The notes beneath the pieces were generated by a model that saw only the letters and a list, made by a program, of their open reading frames with translations, had not been told where the DNA came from and did no database searches. Below, in pieces: positions 53,821 through 62,766 of a DNA stretch of 64,000 nt (positions are counted from its first letter, which is position 1; each line of letters starts with the position of its first letter). The stretch covers positions 868,001-932,000 of the forward strand of contig OZ250161.1 of NCBI GenBank assembly GCA_965237985.1. The letters run 5' to 3'. The position numbers and the translations under genes are program-made. This stretch comes from G965212025 sp965237985. GTDB lineage: Bacteria > Pseudomonadota > Gammaproteobacteria > Poriferisulfidales > Oxydemutatoraceae.

Positions 53821-54411
53821 CTACAGCAGTTTCTGCAATTGCTCCTGCAGTACTTCTTTGTGCAGGGTTCCTTTTTTAATGAAACGCACCACATTGTTGC
53901 GATCGATCAAGACGCTGAAAGGCAATCCTCCCGAGTCGTTGCCTAGTTCCCTGCCTAGTGCAATGGCGTCACTGAAACCAATAAGCTGGGGATATTTCAC
54001 CTTTGGCATGTTGTCGAGAAAGGCCTGAACTGCTTCGGATTCGTCTACAGCAATCCCCACCACTTCGAAGCCCTGCTCGTGATACTGGTCACGTAAATCG
54101 CTGAACTCCGGGATCTCGCGCAAGCATGGGGGGCACCAAGAGGCCCAAAAGTTCAATAAAACCACTTTCTCCTCCCAAGTTTTGCTGGATATGATCTGAC
54201 CATCAAGGTTTGTCATGGCAAATTTCGGAGCCGTTTTTCCATAATCCATCAAACTCTCGTTTTCCAGCTGTCCAGGAACTTCCACCGCCGGTCCTTTGCG
54301 GTTCCCTTCTGGTAAGTCATACAGTGTCACTCCGGCAATGGTCGCAACTATGATCAACAGGACCAATTTAAGAGTGAGGGTTTTTTCGCTAGATTTTTTT
54401 CTGCCTGGCAT
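53821..54411 (-). CDS. TlpA-like periplasmic thiol-disulfide oxidoreductase
   Basis: 196 aa. A positively charged N-terminus and helix (about residues 11-30) anchor it; the thioredoxin fold carries WASWCPPCLREIPEF (active site CPPC, about residues 90-93) and the cis-proline in GGLPFSVLID. It probably receives electrons from DsbD and reduces cytochrome c apoproteins or other exported thiols. Its first 20 codons were copied into the chimeric gene at 54389. In the ancestral order its start overlapped the dsbD end by 23 bp. Confidence 0.9.
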   Translation of the reverse strand: MPGRKKSSEKTLTLKLVLLIIVATIAGVTLYDLPEGNRKGPAVEVPGQLENESLMDYGKTAPKFAMTNLDGQIISSKTWEEKVVLLNFWASWCPPCLREIPEFSDLRDQYHEQGFEVVGIAVDESEAVQAFLDNMPKVKYPQLIGFSDAIALGRELGNDSGGLPFSVLIDRNNVVRFIKKGTLHKEVLQEQLQKLL

Positions 54412-55574
54412 TTAGTACCGCCTTGATGTGTGAAATAAATTTTGTTGCACCGAGAAAGCCCACCAGCCGATGGCTTTTTAGCTCCCGACCTTCGGTGTCA
54501 AAAAACAAGATCGCCGGTGGACCAAAAAGGTTGAATTTCTTCAATAAATTCTGGTCTTCCAAATTGTTTTCGGTAACATCCGCTTTGGACAAAACCAGAT
54601 GTGACAATATCTCCTGAACCTGTGGATCGGAGAAAGTGAGCGCGTCTATTTCTTGGCAGCTCCCGCACCAGTCGGCGTAAAAATCCAGCATCAACACCCG
54701 ATTGGATTGTCCGGCTTCCTGAATTTGCATTGCCAGGGCGGCAGTGGATTCTACAGCTCGAAAATTCAGATTGCTTTGTTGCTGGAAAGATTGTGGTATG
54801 ACCAGCGGCCTGAGCAGGCTCTGTCCGCCCGTGGCCGCCCCGGTAACCAGCAAGGTACCATAAAGCAACGTGAGCAGTGAGACACCGCGACCAAAACTCA
54901 GCCAGCCTTGCGAGGGGGACAAGGTTTTTAGAAGCCCCAGAACGTAGGTGCCTGTAAAAATCAGCAGGACCAATTTAAGAGTGAGGGTTTTTTCGCTAGA
55001 TTTTTTTCTGCCTGGCATTTAGTACCGCCTTGATGTGTGAAATAAATTTTGTTGCACCGAGAAAGCCCACCAGTCGATAGCTTTTTAGCTCCCGACCTTC
55101 GGTGTCAAAAAACAAGATCGCCGGTGGACCAAAAAGGTTGAATTTCTTCAATAAATTCTGGTCTTCCAAATTGTTTTCGGTAACATCCGCTTTGGACAAA
55201 ACCAGATGTGACAATATCTCCTGAACCTGTGGATCGGAGAAAGTGAACGTGTCCATTTCTTGGCAGCTTACGCACCAGTCGGCGTAAAAATCCAGCATCA
55301 ACACCCGATTGGATTGTCCGGCTTCCTGAATTTGCATTGCCAGGGCGGCAGTGGATTTTACAGCTCGAAAATTCAGATTTCTTTGTTGCTGGAAAGATTG
55401 TGGTATGACCAGCGGCCTGAGCAGGCTCTGTCCGCCCGTGGCCGCCCCGGTAACCAGCAAGGTGCCATAAAGCAACGTGAGCAGTGAGACACCGCGACCA
55501 AAACTCAGCCAGCCTTGCGAGGGGGACAAGGTTTTTAGAAGCCCCAGAACATAGGTGCCTGTAAAAATCAGCAG
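54361..55574. repeat. Tandem duplication of the dsbD 3' end and tlpA 5' end, two 607-bp copies
   Basis: Copy 1 is 54361-54967, copy 2 54968-55574; both run from GACCAATTTAAGAGTGAGGG to TGTAAAAATCAGCAG. The left flank in tlpA reads ATCAACAGGACC and the right flank in dsbD ATCAGCAGGCAA, so the exchange point is about CAGG within an imperfect 9-bp match. The copies differ at scattered positions, including the active-site codon change Val to Gly. Confidence 0.94.
54389..55018 (-). CDS. Chimeric gene: TlpA N-terminus fused to DsbD C-terminal thioredoxin domain
   Basis: 209 aa, open throughout. Residues 1-20 (MPGRKKSSEKTLTLKLVLLI) are the TlpA anchor; from residue 21 (FTGTYVLGLL) it is the end of DsbD: two membrane helices and the DsbD-gamma thioredoxin domain. 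The junction falls inside LLI, present in both parents, so a full helix is rebuilt. The active site is WCGSC against WCVSC in the intact DsbD, and the nearby residues also differ (EIDAL for EMDTF). The reading frame survived divergence, which hints at function. With a basic N-tail the first helix would insert N-in, so the thioredoxin domain might face the cytoplasm. Confidence 0.85.
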   Translation of the reverse strand: MPGRKKSSEKTLTLKLVLLIFTGTYVLGLLKTLSPSQGWLSFGRGVSLLTLLYGTLLVTGAATGGQSLLRPLVIPQSFQQQSNLNFRAVESTAALAMQIQEAGQSNRVLMLDFYADWCGSCQEIDALTFSDPQVQEILSHLVLSKADVTENNLEDQNLLKKFNLFGPPAILFFDTEGRELKSHRLVGFLGATKFISHIKAVLNARQKKI

Positions 55575-56786
55575 GCAACCAACAAAAAACAACGTCAGGG
55601 GTGCGGGGAAGATTCTATCGAGTAGCCACAAGGCCACCCCCAGCATCAGGAACCCGAAGCTGGAGCGTGCCAGGTCCATTAGTGGGCCGGGCTTCGGCAG
55701 GAAAGTGCCAAGAGAGGTGCCGACCGCCAGTAGCGGTATGCCCATTCCTATCCCGAGGCTGAACAGTGCGACGGCACCGGTCAGTGCGTCACCGGTTCGA
55801 GCAATAAACAGGAGTGCTCCAACCAAGGGCGCGGTTACGCAAGGCCCAACGATCAGTGCCGACAGGCCACCCATCAGCACCGCTCCGGGAAGGCTGCCGC
55901 CCTTGTTTCGGCTCGACAGCAAAGCGAACTGGGTTTGCAAGCGAGCAGGCATCTGAAGTTCAAACAGGCCAAACATGGACAGTGCCAGAATGACAAATAC
56001 TGCGGCGAAAGTAAAAATGACTACAGGCTTTTGAAACCAGATTTGAAAGTTTTCGCCCCCCAGCCCGACGATCATTCCGAAAATGCTGTACACCCCGGCC
56101 ATTGCCAAAACGTAGGCCAGCGAAAGAGTAAAAGCTCTTTTTGTGGTTTTGCGTTCGCCGCTGGTGATGATGCCGCTCAAAATAGGGACCATGGGTAAAA
56201 CGCATGGCGTGAAAGCCAGCAGTAGTCCAAAACCGATGAAGGCCAGGATCGTCAGTAGGATGTTTCTATTGACAAGCAGTTCCGCAACCTGGCTCTGTTC
56301 CGATTGCATGATTACCGGTGCCGCAGGTGTATTGCTCGTTCCAGCGGCGACAGTAAAAAATTTTTTAATGGGAGGGTAGCAAATTCCTGCGTCAGCGCAT
56401 CCCTGGTAAGTAACGGTGAGCCCGATTTTTTTAGCAACGGTGTTTCTCACCTCAAAAGGTACGGAAAGGAAACCTCGAAAAACTTCTACTTTTCCGAAAA
56501 ACTCATCGGTCAATGTCTTGCCAGACGGAAAATCCATGGTGACCTCGCCTTGGTCTGGAACAATGCTGGTTTTATGGCGGTACAGATAGTAGCCCTCAGC
56601 GATCAGCCAATCAGCGACATGCCCCTGAGGGCTTTCTTCGACGCGCAAGACAAACGCTTCGTCAGGTGGCAAGAATTCACTTTCCTGGTCAGCCAGGGTC
56701 TTCAATTTTTCCAGCAGGGTGGTCTCGGCATTACCGAAGCTGGCAAAACAGAAGCTAAGCAGAAAAACAGCCGCGATTTTTTTCAC
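54996..56786 (-). CDS. dsbD: Thiol:disulfide interchange protein DsbD
   Basis: 596 aa from GTG 56786, which overlaps the cutA stop (GTGA). DsbD passes electrons from cytoplasmic thioredoxin to periplasmic thiols. Order: signal peptide, DsbD-alpha domain (about residues 20-145) with GCADAGICYPP cysteines, eight-helix beta domain with FTPCVLPMVPILSG and GPCVTAPLVGALLF, and the C-terminal thioredoxin-like gamma domain with YADWCVSCQEMD. It follows cutA as in enterobacteria. Its 3' end is duplicated downstream. Confidence 0.95.
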   Translation of the reverse strand: MKKIAAVFLLSFCFASFGNAETTLLEKLKTLADQESEFLPPDEAFVLRVEESPQGHVADWLIAEGYYLYRHKTSIVPDQGEVTMDFPSGKTLTDEFFGKVEVFRGFLSVPFEVRNTVAKKIGLTVTYQGCADAGICYPPIKKFFTVAAGTSNTPAAPVIMQSEQSQVAELLVNRNILLTILAFIGFGLLLAFTPCVLPMVPILSGIITSGERKTTKRAFTLSLAYVLAMAGVYSIFGMIVGLGGENFQIWFQKPVVIFTFAAVFVILALSMFGLFELQMPARLQTQFALLSSRNKGGSLPGAVLMGGLSALIVGPCVTAPLVGALLFIARTGDALTGAVALFSLGIGMGIPLLAVGTSLGTFLPKPGPLMDLARSSFGFLMLGVALWLLDRIFPAPLTLFFVGCLLIFTGTYVLGLLKTLSPSQGWLSFGRGVSLLTLLYGTLLVTGAATGGQSLLRPLVIPQSFQQQRNLNFRAVKSTAALAMQIQEAGQSNRVLMLDFYADWCVSCQEMDTFTFSDPQVQEILSHLVLSKADVTENNLEDQNLLKKFNLFGPPAILFFDTEGRELKSYRLVGFLGATKFISHIKAVLNARQKKI

Positions 56787-57100
56787 TGCACCTCTGCCTC
56801 TACCCATTCCTGGTAAGCTCTGTCAGCCCGTACTTCTGAAAATACAATTTCCGGGAGCTCATATGGATGTACCTTCTTGAGCAATTCCACAGCTCGTCGG
56901 CAATTTTCAGCAGTAGTTTTGATACTGAGAACATACTCATGCTCACGTTTCAATTCATTTTCCCATCGGTAAAAAGATAACACCTGCCCGGAAATCTGCG
57001 CGCAGGCCACGGCCTGTTTCTCCACCAGGAAAGCAGCGGCCGACTCTGCGTCCTCGCGCTTTGCAAAAGTGGTTTTGATGACTACCAGCCCCTTATTCAT
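56783..57100 (-). CDS. cutA: CutA1-like divalent-cation tolerance protein
   Basis: 105 aa from ATG 57100 (MNKGLVVIKTTF); upstream in-frame ATGs add residues not typical of the family. The small trimeric ferredoxin-like fold is recognised by CAQISGQVLSFYRWENEL, the E-x-VLSIKTT strand and HPYELPEIV near the C-terminus. Its cellular role is still debated. Cotranscribed with dsbD (4-bp overlap). Confidence 0.93.
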   Translation of the reverse strand: MNKGLVVIKTTFAKREDAESAAAFLVEKQAVACAQISGQVLSFYRWENELKREHEYVLSIKTTAENCRRAVELLKKVHPYELPEIVFSEVRADRAYQEWVEAEVQ

Positions 57101-57829
57101 TGCTGCCCACAGAAAAGACTGCATTAGATTGTACACAACATGGTTTTACCGAGCTTGGCGATCTGTCCCATCATTTATGTGCCCAACAAGGAAATGTCCG
57201 CTTTTTAGGCTCGTGATTTCCATACTGGAAGTCTTTAGGAAGCCTGTGACACAAAAGCCCACTGCTTCCATGATGTTGTTCCTGAGCGATTGGAAGTGAA
57301 CACGGGGTACTCGAAACCATCCGCCAAGGCAACCCCACTGTCTCTTTTGCAGGTGAACCGCAGGCATTTGGCCAGTTGCTCAAAACAGCGGGGCGGCAGC
57401 AACTCCGCTGGCAATGGTTCTGTTACCACCCCTGTCAGTGCCCGGAGGGGATCGTGTCCAGCAACGGTAGGTCGCTTCATATTGCGACGGTGGCTTCGGA
57501 AAACCCCACCACGCAATGGTTTGCGACCGGGCATTCCAGCTTTGAGTGCCGACCCGATCGTGGCACAACACAAAAGCACCTGGAAATCGTCGGGCGCGCC
57601 CCCGTGAGAACAGTGCTCACCCCCCCAAACGCAAGCAAGTCCCTGAACAGCATTCTCGGTGGTTTTTCTGTCAAGAGTGGATATTGTCCAAGTCTGGCAT
57701 GAGTCTGCCTATCCGGTGTTTCGCCAAGGTAAACCTCCTGGACGACTGCACCGCGTTTGGTTTCTGAAATATCAGCTTGCCATACAGGCCCTGCTCTTTG
57801 TTACAATACATCAAGGAGAGAGACGGATT
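57101..57829. other. Gene-poor region between cutA and fxsA (0.73 kb)
   Basis: No convincing gene on either strand. Several short overlapping frames exist without motifs. Should contain divergent promoters for cutA-dsbD and fxsA-pnt; none recognised. An AAGGAG ribosome binding site for fxsA is at the right end. Confidence 0.45.
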
Positions 57830-58264
57830 ATGACTTTTCTTTTGATGATGGTGATTTTACCGCTTGTCGAGATTTATCTCTTCATAGTGATCGGCGGTGT
57901 AATCGGCGCACTGACTACGGTATTGTGGTGTGTGTTCAGTGCTTTCGCAGGTTTTTACGCCTTGCGCCATCACGGGCGGCAAGCCGTGGTTCGTTATCGC
58001 GCTTCCCTTGCGGAAGGGAGTAGCCCCACGCACGACATTTTAAGCAGCATGCTGATTCATATGGGCGGCGTGTTTTTGCTGGTTCCGGGATTCATGACCG
58101 ACGCCTTCGGTCTTTTATGCTTGCTACGCCTGACCAGAGAGTTTATCATCCGCCTTGTCGTAAGCCGCGCTTCCTTTTCCGTGAGTGGTTTTGGCTTTAG
58201 GGCCTCTCGCAGAAAAAACAAGCGTAAAGATTTTCTTGAGGGAGAATTTAGGCGGCGCGACTGA
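57830..58264 (+). CDS. fxsA: FxsA-family membrane protein
   Basis: 144 aa from ATG 57830, with AAGGAG upstream; the open extension to 57659 lacks conservation. Two to three helices are seen (about residues 2-22, 26-46, 76-100). The family stretch is PLVEIYLFIVIGGVIGALTT, split around residue 20, and the segment ending LVPGFMTDAFGLLCLL. Overproduction of E. coli FxsA relieves F-exclusion of phage T7; the normal role is unknown. The basic tail (RASRRKNKRK) should be cytoplasmic. Confidence 0.9.
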   Translation: MTFLLMMVILPLVEIYLFIVIGGVIGALTTVLWCVFSAFAGFYALRHHGRQAVVRYRASLAEGSSPTHDILSSMLIHMGGVFLLVPGFMTDAFGLLCLLRLTREFIIRLVVSRASFSVSGFGFRASRRKNKRKDFLEGEFRRRD

Positions 58265-58324
58265 ACGAAGTTTCCCGATTCCGTCCCGGAGTTTTGGGAA
58301 GGTCAAATTTAAACGAGACAAGAG

Positions 58325-59449
58325 ATGAAAATAGGCATCTATAATGAGGTGCGTAGCGATGAACGGCGTGTTGCGCTGGTGCCGGGTATCGCAGAAAAAT
58401 TAAAAAAAGAAAAAGCAGAGGTTTTGATCCCTGCCGGTGCCGGGAAAGCGGCACATTACAATGATGCCGCGTACCTGAATGTTGGTGCGACGATTGTCGA
58501 AGAACCAGACGAACTGGATGTCTTGTTTCGTATTTGCCCACCTACGGTAGCGGAAGTTTCGGGATTAAAAAAGGGCAGCACGCTGGTTGGTTTTTTGAAT
58601 CCCATGGGTGAGCGGGAGGTAATAGAGGCATTGTGCGAGCACGGTATCAGCAGTTTCGCTTTTGAACTGATGCCGCGCTCCTCGAGAGCACAGGCCATGG
58701 ATGCACTGTCTTCCCAGCGCTCGATAGCAGGTTATCGGGCGGTTCTGGAGGGGGCAAATTTATTGGGTAAATTTTTGCCGATGCTGACCACGCCGGCCGG
58801 GACTATAAAACCGGCTCAGGTTTTAATCATCGGTGTGGGTGTTGCCGGTTTGCAGGCAATTGCAACGGCCAGACGCCTGGGGGCCGTGGTGGAAGCTCAG
58901 GATGTACGTCCCGAGTCTCGAGAGCAGGTTGAATCCCTGGGGGCGAAATTTATTTCCCCCGGATTGGAAGCCGGCGGCAGCGGGGGATATGCTCGGGAAC
59001 TCACGGCTACAGAAAAAGGAAAGCAGGAAGAACTGCTGGCCAAGCATATCGCCAAGGCGGATATTGTGATTACTACCGCAGCGATTCCCAATCGCAAGTC
59101 ACCCGTGATTGTGCAAACTGCCATGGTGGAAATGATGCGCGCAGGTTCGGTGATAGTCGACGGGGCAGCTGAAGGCGGCGGTAACTGCGAACTCAGCCAG
59201 CCTGGGAAAACCATCAGCCACAGTAACGGTGTCACCATCCACGCGCCACTGAATTTGCCGGCTCGGGCCGCCACACACGCGAGTGACATGCTGGCAAGAA
59301 ACTTTTATAACATGGCCAGATTGTTTATGTCTGAGGGCGAGGTCCGCCATGACTGGGAAGACGACATCCTGGCCGGTTCCTGCCTGACGCATGATGGCAA
59401 GGTAGTGCATCCGCAGGTTCGTGAATTCATGGCTGGGGGTGCTGCATGA
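58325..59449 (+). CDS. pntA: NAD(P) transhydrogenase subunit alpha 1
   Basis: 374 aa. The NAD(H)-binding domain I of proton-translocating transhydrogenase. It starts MKIGIYNEVRSDERRVALVP; the dinucleotide site is IIGVGVAGLQAIATARRLG (about residues 167-185) and the mobile-loop region AIPNRKSPVIV lies near 250. The alpha subunit is split in two genes (three-gene layout pntA-pntAB-pntB, as in many alphaproteobacteria and some gammas). It overlaps the next gene by 4 bp. Confidence 0.95.
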   Translation: MKIGIYNEVRSDERRVALVPGIAEKLKKEKAEVLIPAGAGKAAHYNDAAYLNVGATIVEEPDELDVLFRICPPTVAEVSGLKKGSTLVGFLNPMGEREVIEALCEHGISSFAFELMPRSSRAQAMDALSSQRSIAGYRAVLEGANLLGKFLPMLTTPAGTIKPAQVLIIGVGVAGLQAIATARRLGAVVEAQDVRPESREQVESLGAKFISPGLEAGGSGGYARELTATEKGKQEELLAKHIAKADIVITTAAIPNRKSPVIVQTAMVEMMRAGSVIVDGAAEGGGNCELSQPGKTISHSNGVTIHAPLNLPARAATHASDMLARNFYNMARLFMSEGEVRHDWEDDILAGSCLTHDGKVVHPQVREFMAGGAA

Positions 59450-59760
59450 TTGAAGACTGGGCAGCCATACAGGGCCTCGCCGCGTTGTACATTTTTCTTT
59501 TGGCGGCCTTTACCGGTTACGAAGTGATCAATCGGGTTCCGGCAATTCTGCACACACCGTTGATGTCCGGATCGAATTTTGTGCACGGTATTGTACTGGT
59601 GGGTGCCATGGTTGCTTTGGGACAGGCTGATTCAGGCAGCATAGGCGAGCTTGTGATTGGATTTCTGGGTGTGGTCCTGGCGGCGGGAAACGCAGTTGGC
59701 GGCTACGTTGTGACCGAAAGAATGTTGCAGATGTTCAGCAGAGCCAAGAGAAAACCATAA
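59446..59760 (+). CDS. pntAB: NAD(P) transhydrogenase subunit alpha 2 (membrane)
   Basis: 104 aa with three to four membrane helices (about residues 7-26, 42-60, 66-88). Typical stretch: FTGYEVINRVPAILHTPLMSGSN split near residue 30, and GNAVGGYVVTERML. It provides part of the proton channel (domain II) together with the N-terminal half of PntB. The ATG overlaps pntA (ATGA). Confidence 0.94.
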   Translation: MIEDWAAIQGLAALYIFLLAAFTGYEVINRVPAILHTPLMSGSNFVHGIVLVGAMVALGQADSGSIGELVIGFLGVVLAAGNAVGGYVVTERMLQMFSRAKRKP

Positions 59761-59793
59761 TGAAGCAAAGGGCGGGTTGAAGGAAACAGCTTC

Positions 59794-61218
59794 GTGGATA
59801 TAGTCGTTCAAGCTGTTTATTTTGTAACAGCAATTCTTTTCATTTACGGTCTACGTCAAATGAGTTCGCCGGTGACCGCCAGGCGCGGCATCGTTTGGGC
59901 AGGATTGGGCATGGTCGGCGCAGTGCTGATCACTTTTTTCTGGTCAGGACTGGGTAATTTCTTTCTTATCACGAGCGCCATACTGCTGGGTGGCGTGCTG
60001 GCCTGGGTGTCTGGCAAACGCGTGCAGATGACTAATATGCCGCAGATGGTGGCACTGTACAACGGTATGGGTGGCGGTGCTGCGGCTTGTATTGCAGTTC
60101 TTGAGCTGATGAAGAGTGGGCAGCCGTTGACAGGCATGGTTTCAGAAGTGGTCATGCCTGGTGATGCCCACAGTTCGGGAGTTTTGGTTCTGGCTCTGCT
60201 GGGGGGGCTCATTGGGACGGTTTCTTTTTCCGGCTCGCTGATTGCTTTTGCAAAATTGCAGGGCCTGGTCAAAAGAAGCTTTTCTTTTACAGGTCAGCAT
60301 TACCTCAATTTTGTGGTACTGGTCAGCTTGTTGCTGGTCGGTGCCTACCTGGGGTTCGCGGATGCGCCACATGGATTTTTTATTTTCTTGTTTTTCCTGG
60401 GTGCACTGGCACTTGGAGTCACCATGACCATACCGATCGGCGGCGCCGATATGCCCGTGGTGATTTCTCTTTACAACGCCTTGACCGGGCTGGCGGTAGC
60501 TTTTGAAGGCTTCGTAATAGACAACGCGGCAATGATCGTGGCTGGGACGGTTGTCGGTGCAGCAGGCACTTTGTTGACCCAGTTGATGGCTAAAGCCATG
60601 AACCGTTCATTGGCAAATGTCTTGTTTTCCGGCTTTGGCACTTCAGTGCAGGAAGTCGGCGGGGAAGTCGATGGCATCATGCGGCCTTTGGAAGCGAACG
60701 ACGCCGCTGCCGCGATGGCGTATGCAAACCAGGTGATTGTCGTGCCAGGCTACGGCATGGCGGTCGCTCAGGCGCAACACAAAATTTGGGAATTTTCCCA
60801 GCTGCTTGAGGAAGCAGGAGTAACGGTCAAGTTTGCAGTCCATCCAGTGGCTGGTCGCATGCCGGGTCACATGAACGTGCTGCTGGCCGAGGCCGGTGTG
60901 CCGTATGACAAAATCTTTGAGCTTGAAGAAATCAACGTCGAATTTTCTCAAACAGATGTAGCTTTGGTTATCGGTGCCAATGATGTCGTGAATCCGGATG
61001 CAAGAACTGAGAAATCCAGTCCTATTTATGGCATGCCGATTCTGGATGCCGACAGAGCGGGCACCTGCATCGTCATCAAGCGTGGCCAGGGGACTGGATT
61101 CTCAGGGATTCAGAACCGCCTTTTTACCTTGGAGAACACGCGCATGCTATATGGTGACGGGAAGAAGGTTGCCAGCGATCTGATCCAACAGATCAAACAA
61201 CTTCAGCTGAGCGACTGA
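59794..61218 (+). CDS. pntB: NAD(P) transhydrogenase subunit beta
   Basis: 474 aa from GTG 59794, with AAGGAAA upstream. The N-terminal half has about eight or nine helices of the proton channel; the C-terminal domain III (about 290-474) binds NADP(H): VIVVPGYGMAVAQAQH, FAVHPVAGRMPGHMNVLLAEA (split near 365), LVIGANDVVNPDA and GYG-type loops. The enzyme uses the proton gradient to move hydride from NADH to NADP+, giving NADPH for biosynthesis and thiol reduction. Confidence 0.95.
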   Translation: MDIVVQAVYFVTAILFIYGLRQMSSPVTARRGIVWAGLGMVGAVLITFFWSGLGNFFLITSAILLGGVLAWVSGKRVQMTNMPQMVALYNGMGGGAAACIAVLELMKSGQPLTGMVSEVVMPGDAHSSGVLVLALLGGLIGTVSFSGSLIAFAKLQGLVKRSFSFTGQHYLNFVVLVSLLLVGAYLGFADAPHGFFIFLFFLGALALGVTMTIPIGGADMPVVISLYNALTGLAVAFEGFVIDNAAMIVAGTVVGAAGTLLTQLMAKAMNRSLANVLFSGFGTSVQEVGGEVDGIMRPLEANDAAAAMAYANQVIVVPGYGMAVAQAQHKIWEFSQLLEEAGVTVKFAVHPVAGRMPGHMNVLLAEAGVPYDKIFELEEINVEFSQTDVALVIGANDVVNPDARTEKSSPIYGMPILDADRAGTCIVIKRGQGTGFSGIQNRLFTLENTRMLYGDGKKVASDLIQQIKQLQLSD

Positions 61219-61250
61219 TTCAGCAGCTGATCGCGGCAAAGCCATTTCTT

Positions 61251-61793
61251 ATGAAACTGTTGCTCCTCGATCGTGATGGAGTCATCAACGAGGACCTTGG
61301 CTACCTGAGGTCAGCTTCCAAATGGCGTGCATTGCCTGGCAGTCTTGAGGCGATTGCACGCCTTAGCCAGAGTGGCTGGTTTGTGACATTAGTATCGAAT
61401 CAGTCTGCCTTGGGCAGGAAATTGCTTTCTCTGGATGAGCTGGCGGAAATTCAAGGGAAACTGCAAGCTGATTCGGCTGCAACAGGAGCAGTCATAGCGG
61501 GCTTGTCGTTTTGTCCCCACCTGCCAGATGCCGGCTGCGAATGCCGCAAACCGGCCCCAGGAATGCTGCTGAATATCGCCAAAAGGCTGAATGTCGATTT
61601 GGCAGAGGTACCGTTCATTGGCGACAAGTTAAGCGACGTTCTGGCCGCAAAAGCAGCTGGAGCGCGCCCCATGCTGGTTTTGACAGGACAGGGGAAAGAT
61701 GATGTGAAGAGCCTTGGTTTCCCGAGCGATGTTCCGGTATACAGGGATCTGGCACACGCAGTAGACGAGCTGTTGAGCGCACATCAGACCTGA
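61251..61793 (+). CDS. gmhB: D-glycero-beta-D-manno-heptose-1,7-bisphosphate 7-phosphatase
   Basis: 180 aa. A HAD-family phosphatase in ADP-heptose synthesis for the lipopolysaccharide core. Motif I is LDRDGVINED (residues 6-15), motif II VSNQS, the zinc site is CPHLPDAGCECRKPAPG (about 87-103), and motif IV GDKLSD. The zinc-binding cysteines separate GmhB from plain HAD enzymes. It follows pntB by 32 bp and may share its transcript. Confidence 0.93.
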   Translation: MKLLLLDRDGVINEDLGYLRSASKWRALPGSLEAIARLSQSGWFVTLVSNQSALGRKLLSLDELAEIQGKLQADSAATGAVIAGLSFCPHLPDAGCECRKPAPGMLLNIAKRLNVDLAEVPFIGDKLSDVLAAKAAGARPMLVLTGQGKDDVKSLGFPSDVPVYRDLAHAVDELLSAHQT

Positions 61794-62150
61794 TTCTTTT
61801 TTATTGCATCAAATAAATAAAGAACTGGTTTCTACAAAGTCTTTTCCGCTGAAAGCGGAGCTGTTGGCAAAGCGAAAATTTTCCAGACAGCAGTTTCGTG
61901 GTGGCCCGCCATGAAAGGCCGGAAGTTTTCAACAGCGGTACATTGTGGGAGTGTGGTCCCAGCTGGTTTTATAAAGCCAGGGTGATCGCAGCCTGTAATC
62001 AGCATCCGGCTTGTGAGCAGGCGGGCTTCCCGATTTCCAAGGGATGACGCTGACCAAGAAACCCGCATGAGGTGGGATCTAAACCACTGGCAAAGCAAGC
62101 CAGGCTGCCATTCCCCAAAACACCAGCCCGCTGGGTTTTATCTTGGCAGC
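61794..62150. other. Intergenic region with small hairpins
   Basis: About 360 bp without a gene. A short hairpin CCGCT-GAA-AGCGG lies near 61850, and a T-rich stretch follows the gmhB stop directly. No clear terminator or RNA gene was identified. Confidence 0.4.
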
Positions 62151-62654
62151 CTACGTTTGCGGTACAGGCGACAGCTGTTCAGGTTTTGCGATCGCAGCTT
62201 CAAGCTTCTTCAGAATCTCATTGTAACCGTGTATGTCTATACCGTCGGCCTTGCCGAGTCCATCCAGTGCTTGCTGAGCTTCTTTCTGTATTTGAGTTAC
62301 GTTTACGTTAAAAGAATTTGAGTCCGAACATGGGTCACCTCGGTGAAAATACTCCTCACGAATTGCCTGATCCAGGCTGCGCAATGTTTTTTGCCTTGTT
62401 TCAGTTTGGAGATTGGGATAAATCAGGTCTTTTATGAAGGATATGACCCATTCGATCGGTCCTTGCGGTCCCTTGTCAATACGTGGGTTTCCGTCTCTAT
62501 CAATTGACAGTTCTGGTGTGAAACCATTTGCCGGCCTTTTGAGTTTGCCGATTGATTCCCGAAAACCGGCAAGTCCTCCTTCTTTTGGATATAGATATCT
62601 CCCACCTGACACGCCCGGCGTCGCATTTCTGGCTCCTATTACGTGGTGTGTCAT
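62151..62654 (-). CDS. Uncharacterised small protein
   Basis: 167 aa from ATG 62654, chosen for a near-perfect ribosome binding site AAGGAGGG five bases upstream; the open frame to 62726 is not needed. No signal peptide, membrane helix or known family was recognised. The sequence is hydrophilic, with a Gly-rich N-terminus (GGRYLYPKEGGLAGF) and a helical C-terminus (QIQKEAQQALDGLG to KKLEAAIAKPEQ). The strong translation signal says it is real and well expressed. It stands alone between gmhB and an aldo/keto reductase on the same strand as the latter. Confidence 0.65.
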   Translation of the reverse strand: MTHHVIGARNATPGVSGGRYLYPKEGGLAGFRESIGKLKRPANGFTPELSIDRDGNPRIDKGPQGPIEWVISFIKDLIYPNLQTETRQKTLRSLDQAIREEYFHRGDPCSDSNSFNVNVTQIQKEAQQALDGLGKADGIDIHGYNEILKKLEAAIAKPEQLSPVPQT

Positions 62655-62766
62655 AGTATCCCTCCTTGAATCCGTGACGGCATCCCAGCTCAACCTCGCT
62701 TCATTGTTACGCTTCCGCCCCAACAAGGGGTAGCCAAGACCGACATTATACCCCAGAACCGTCTGT

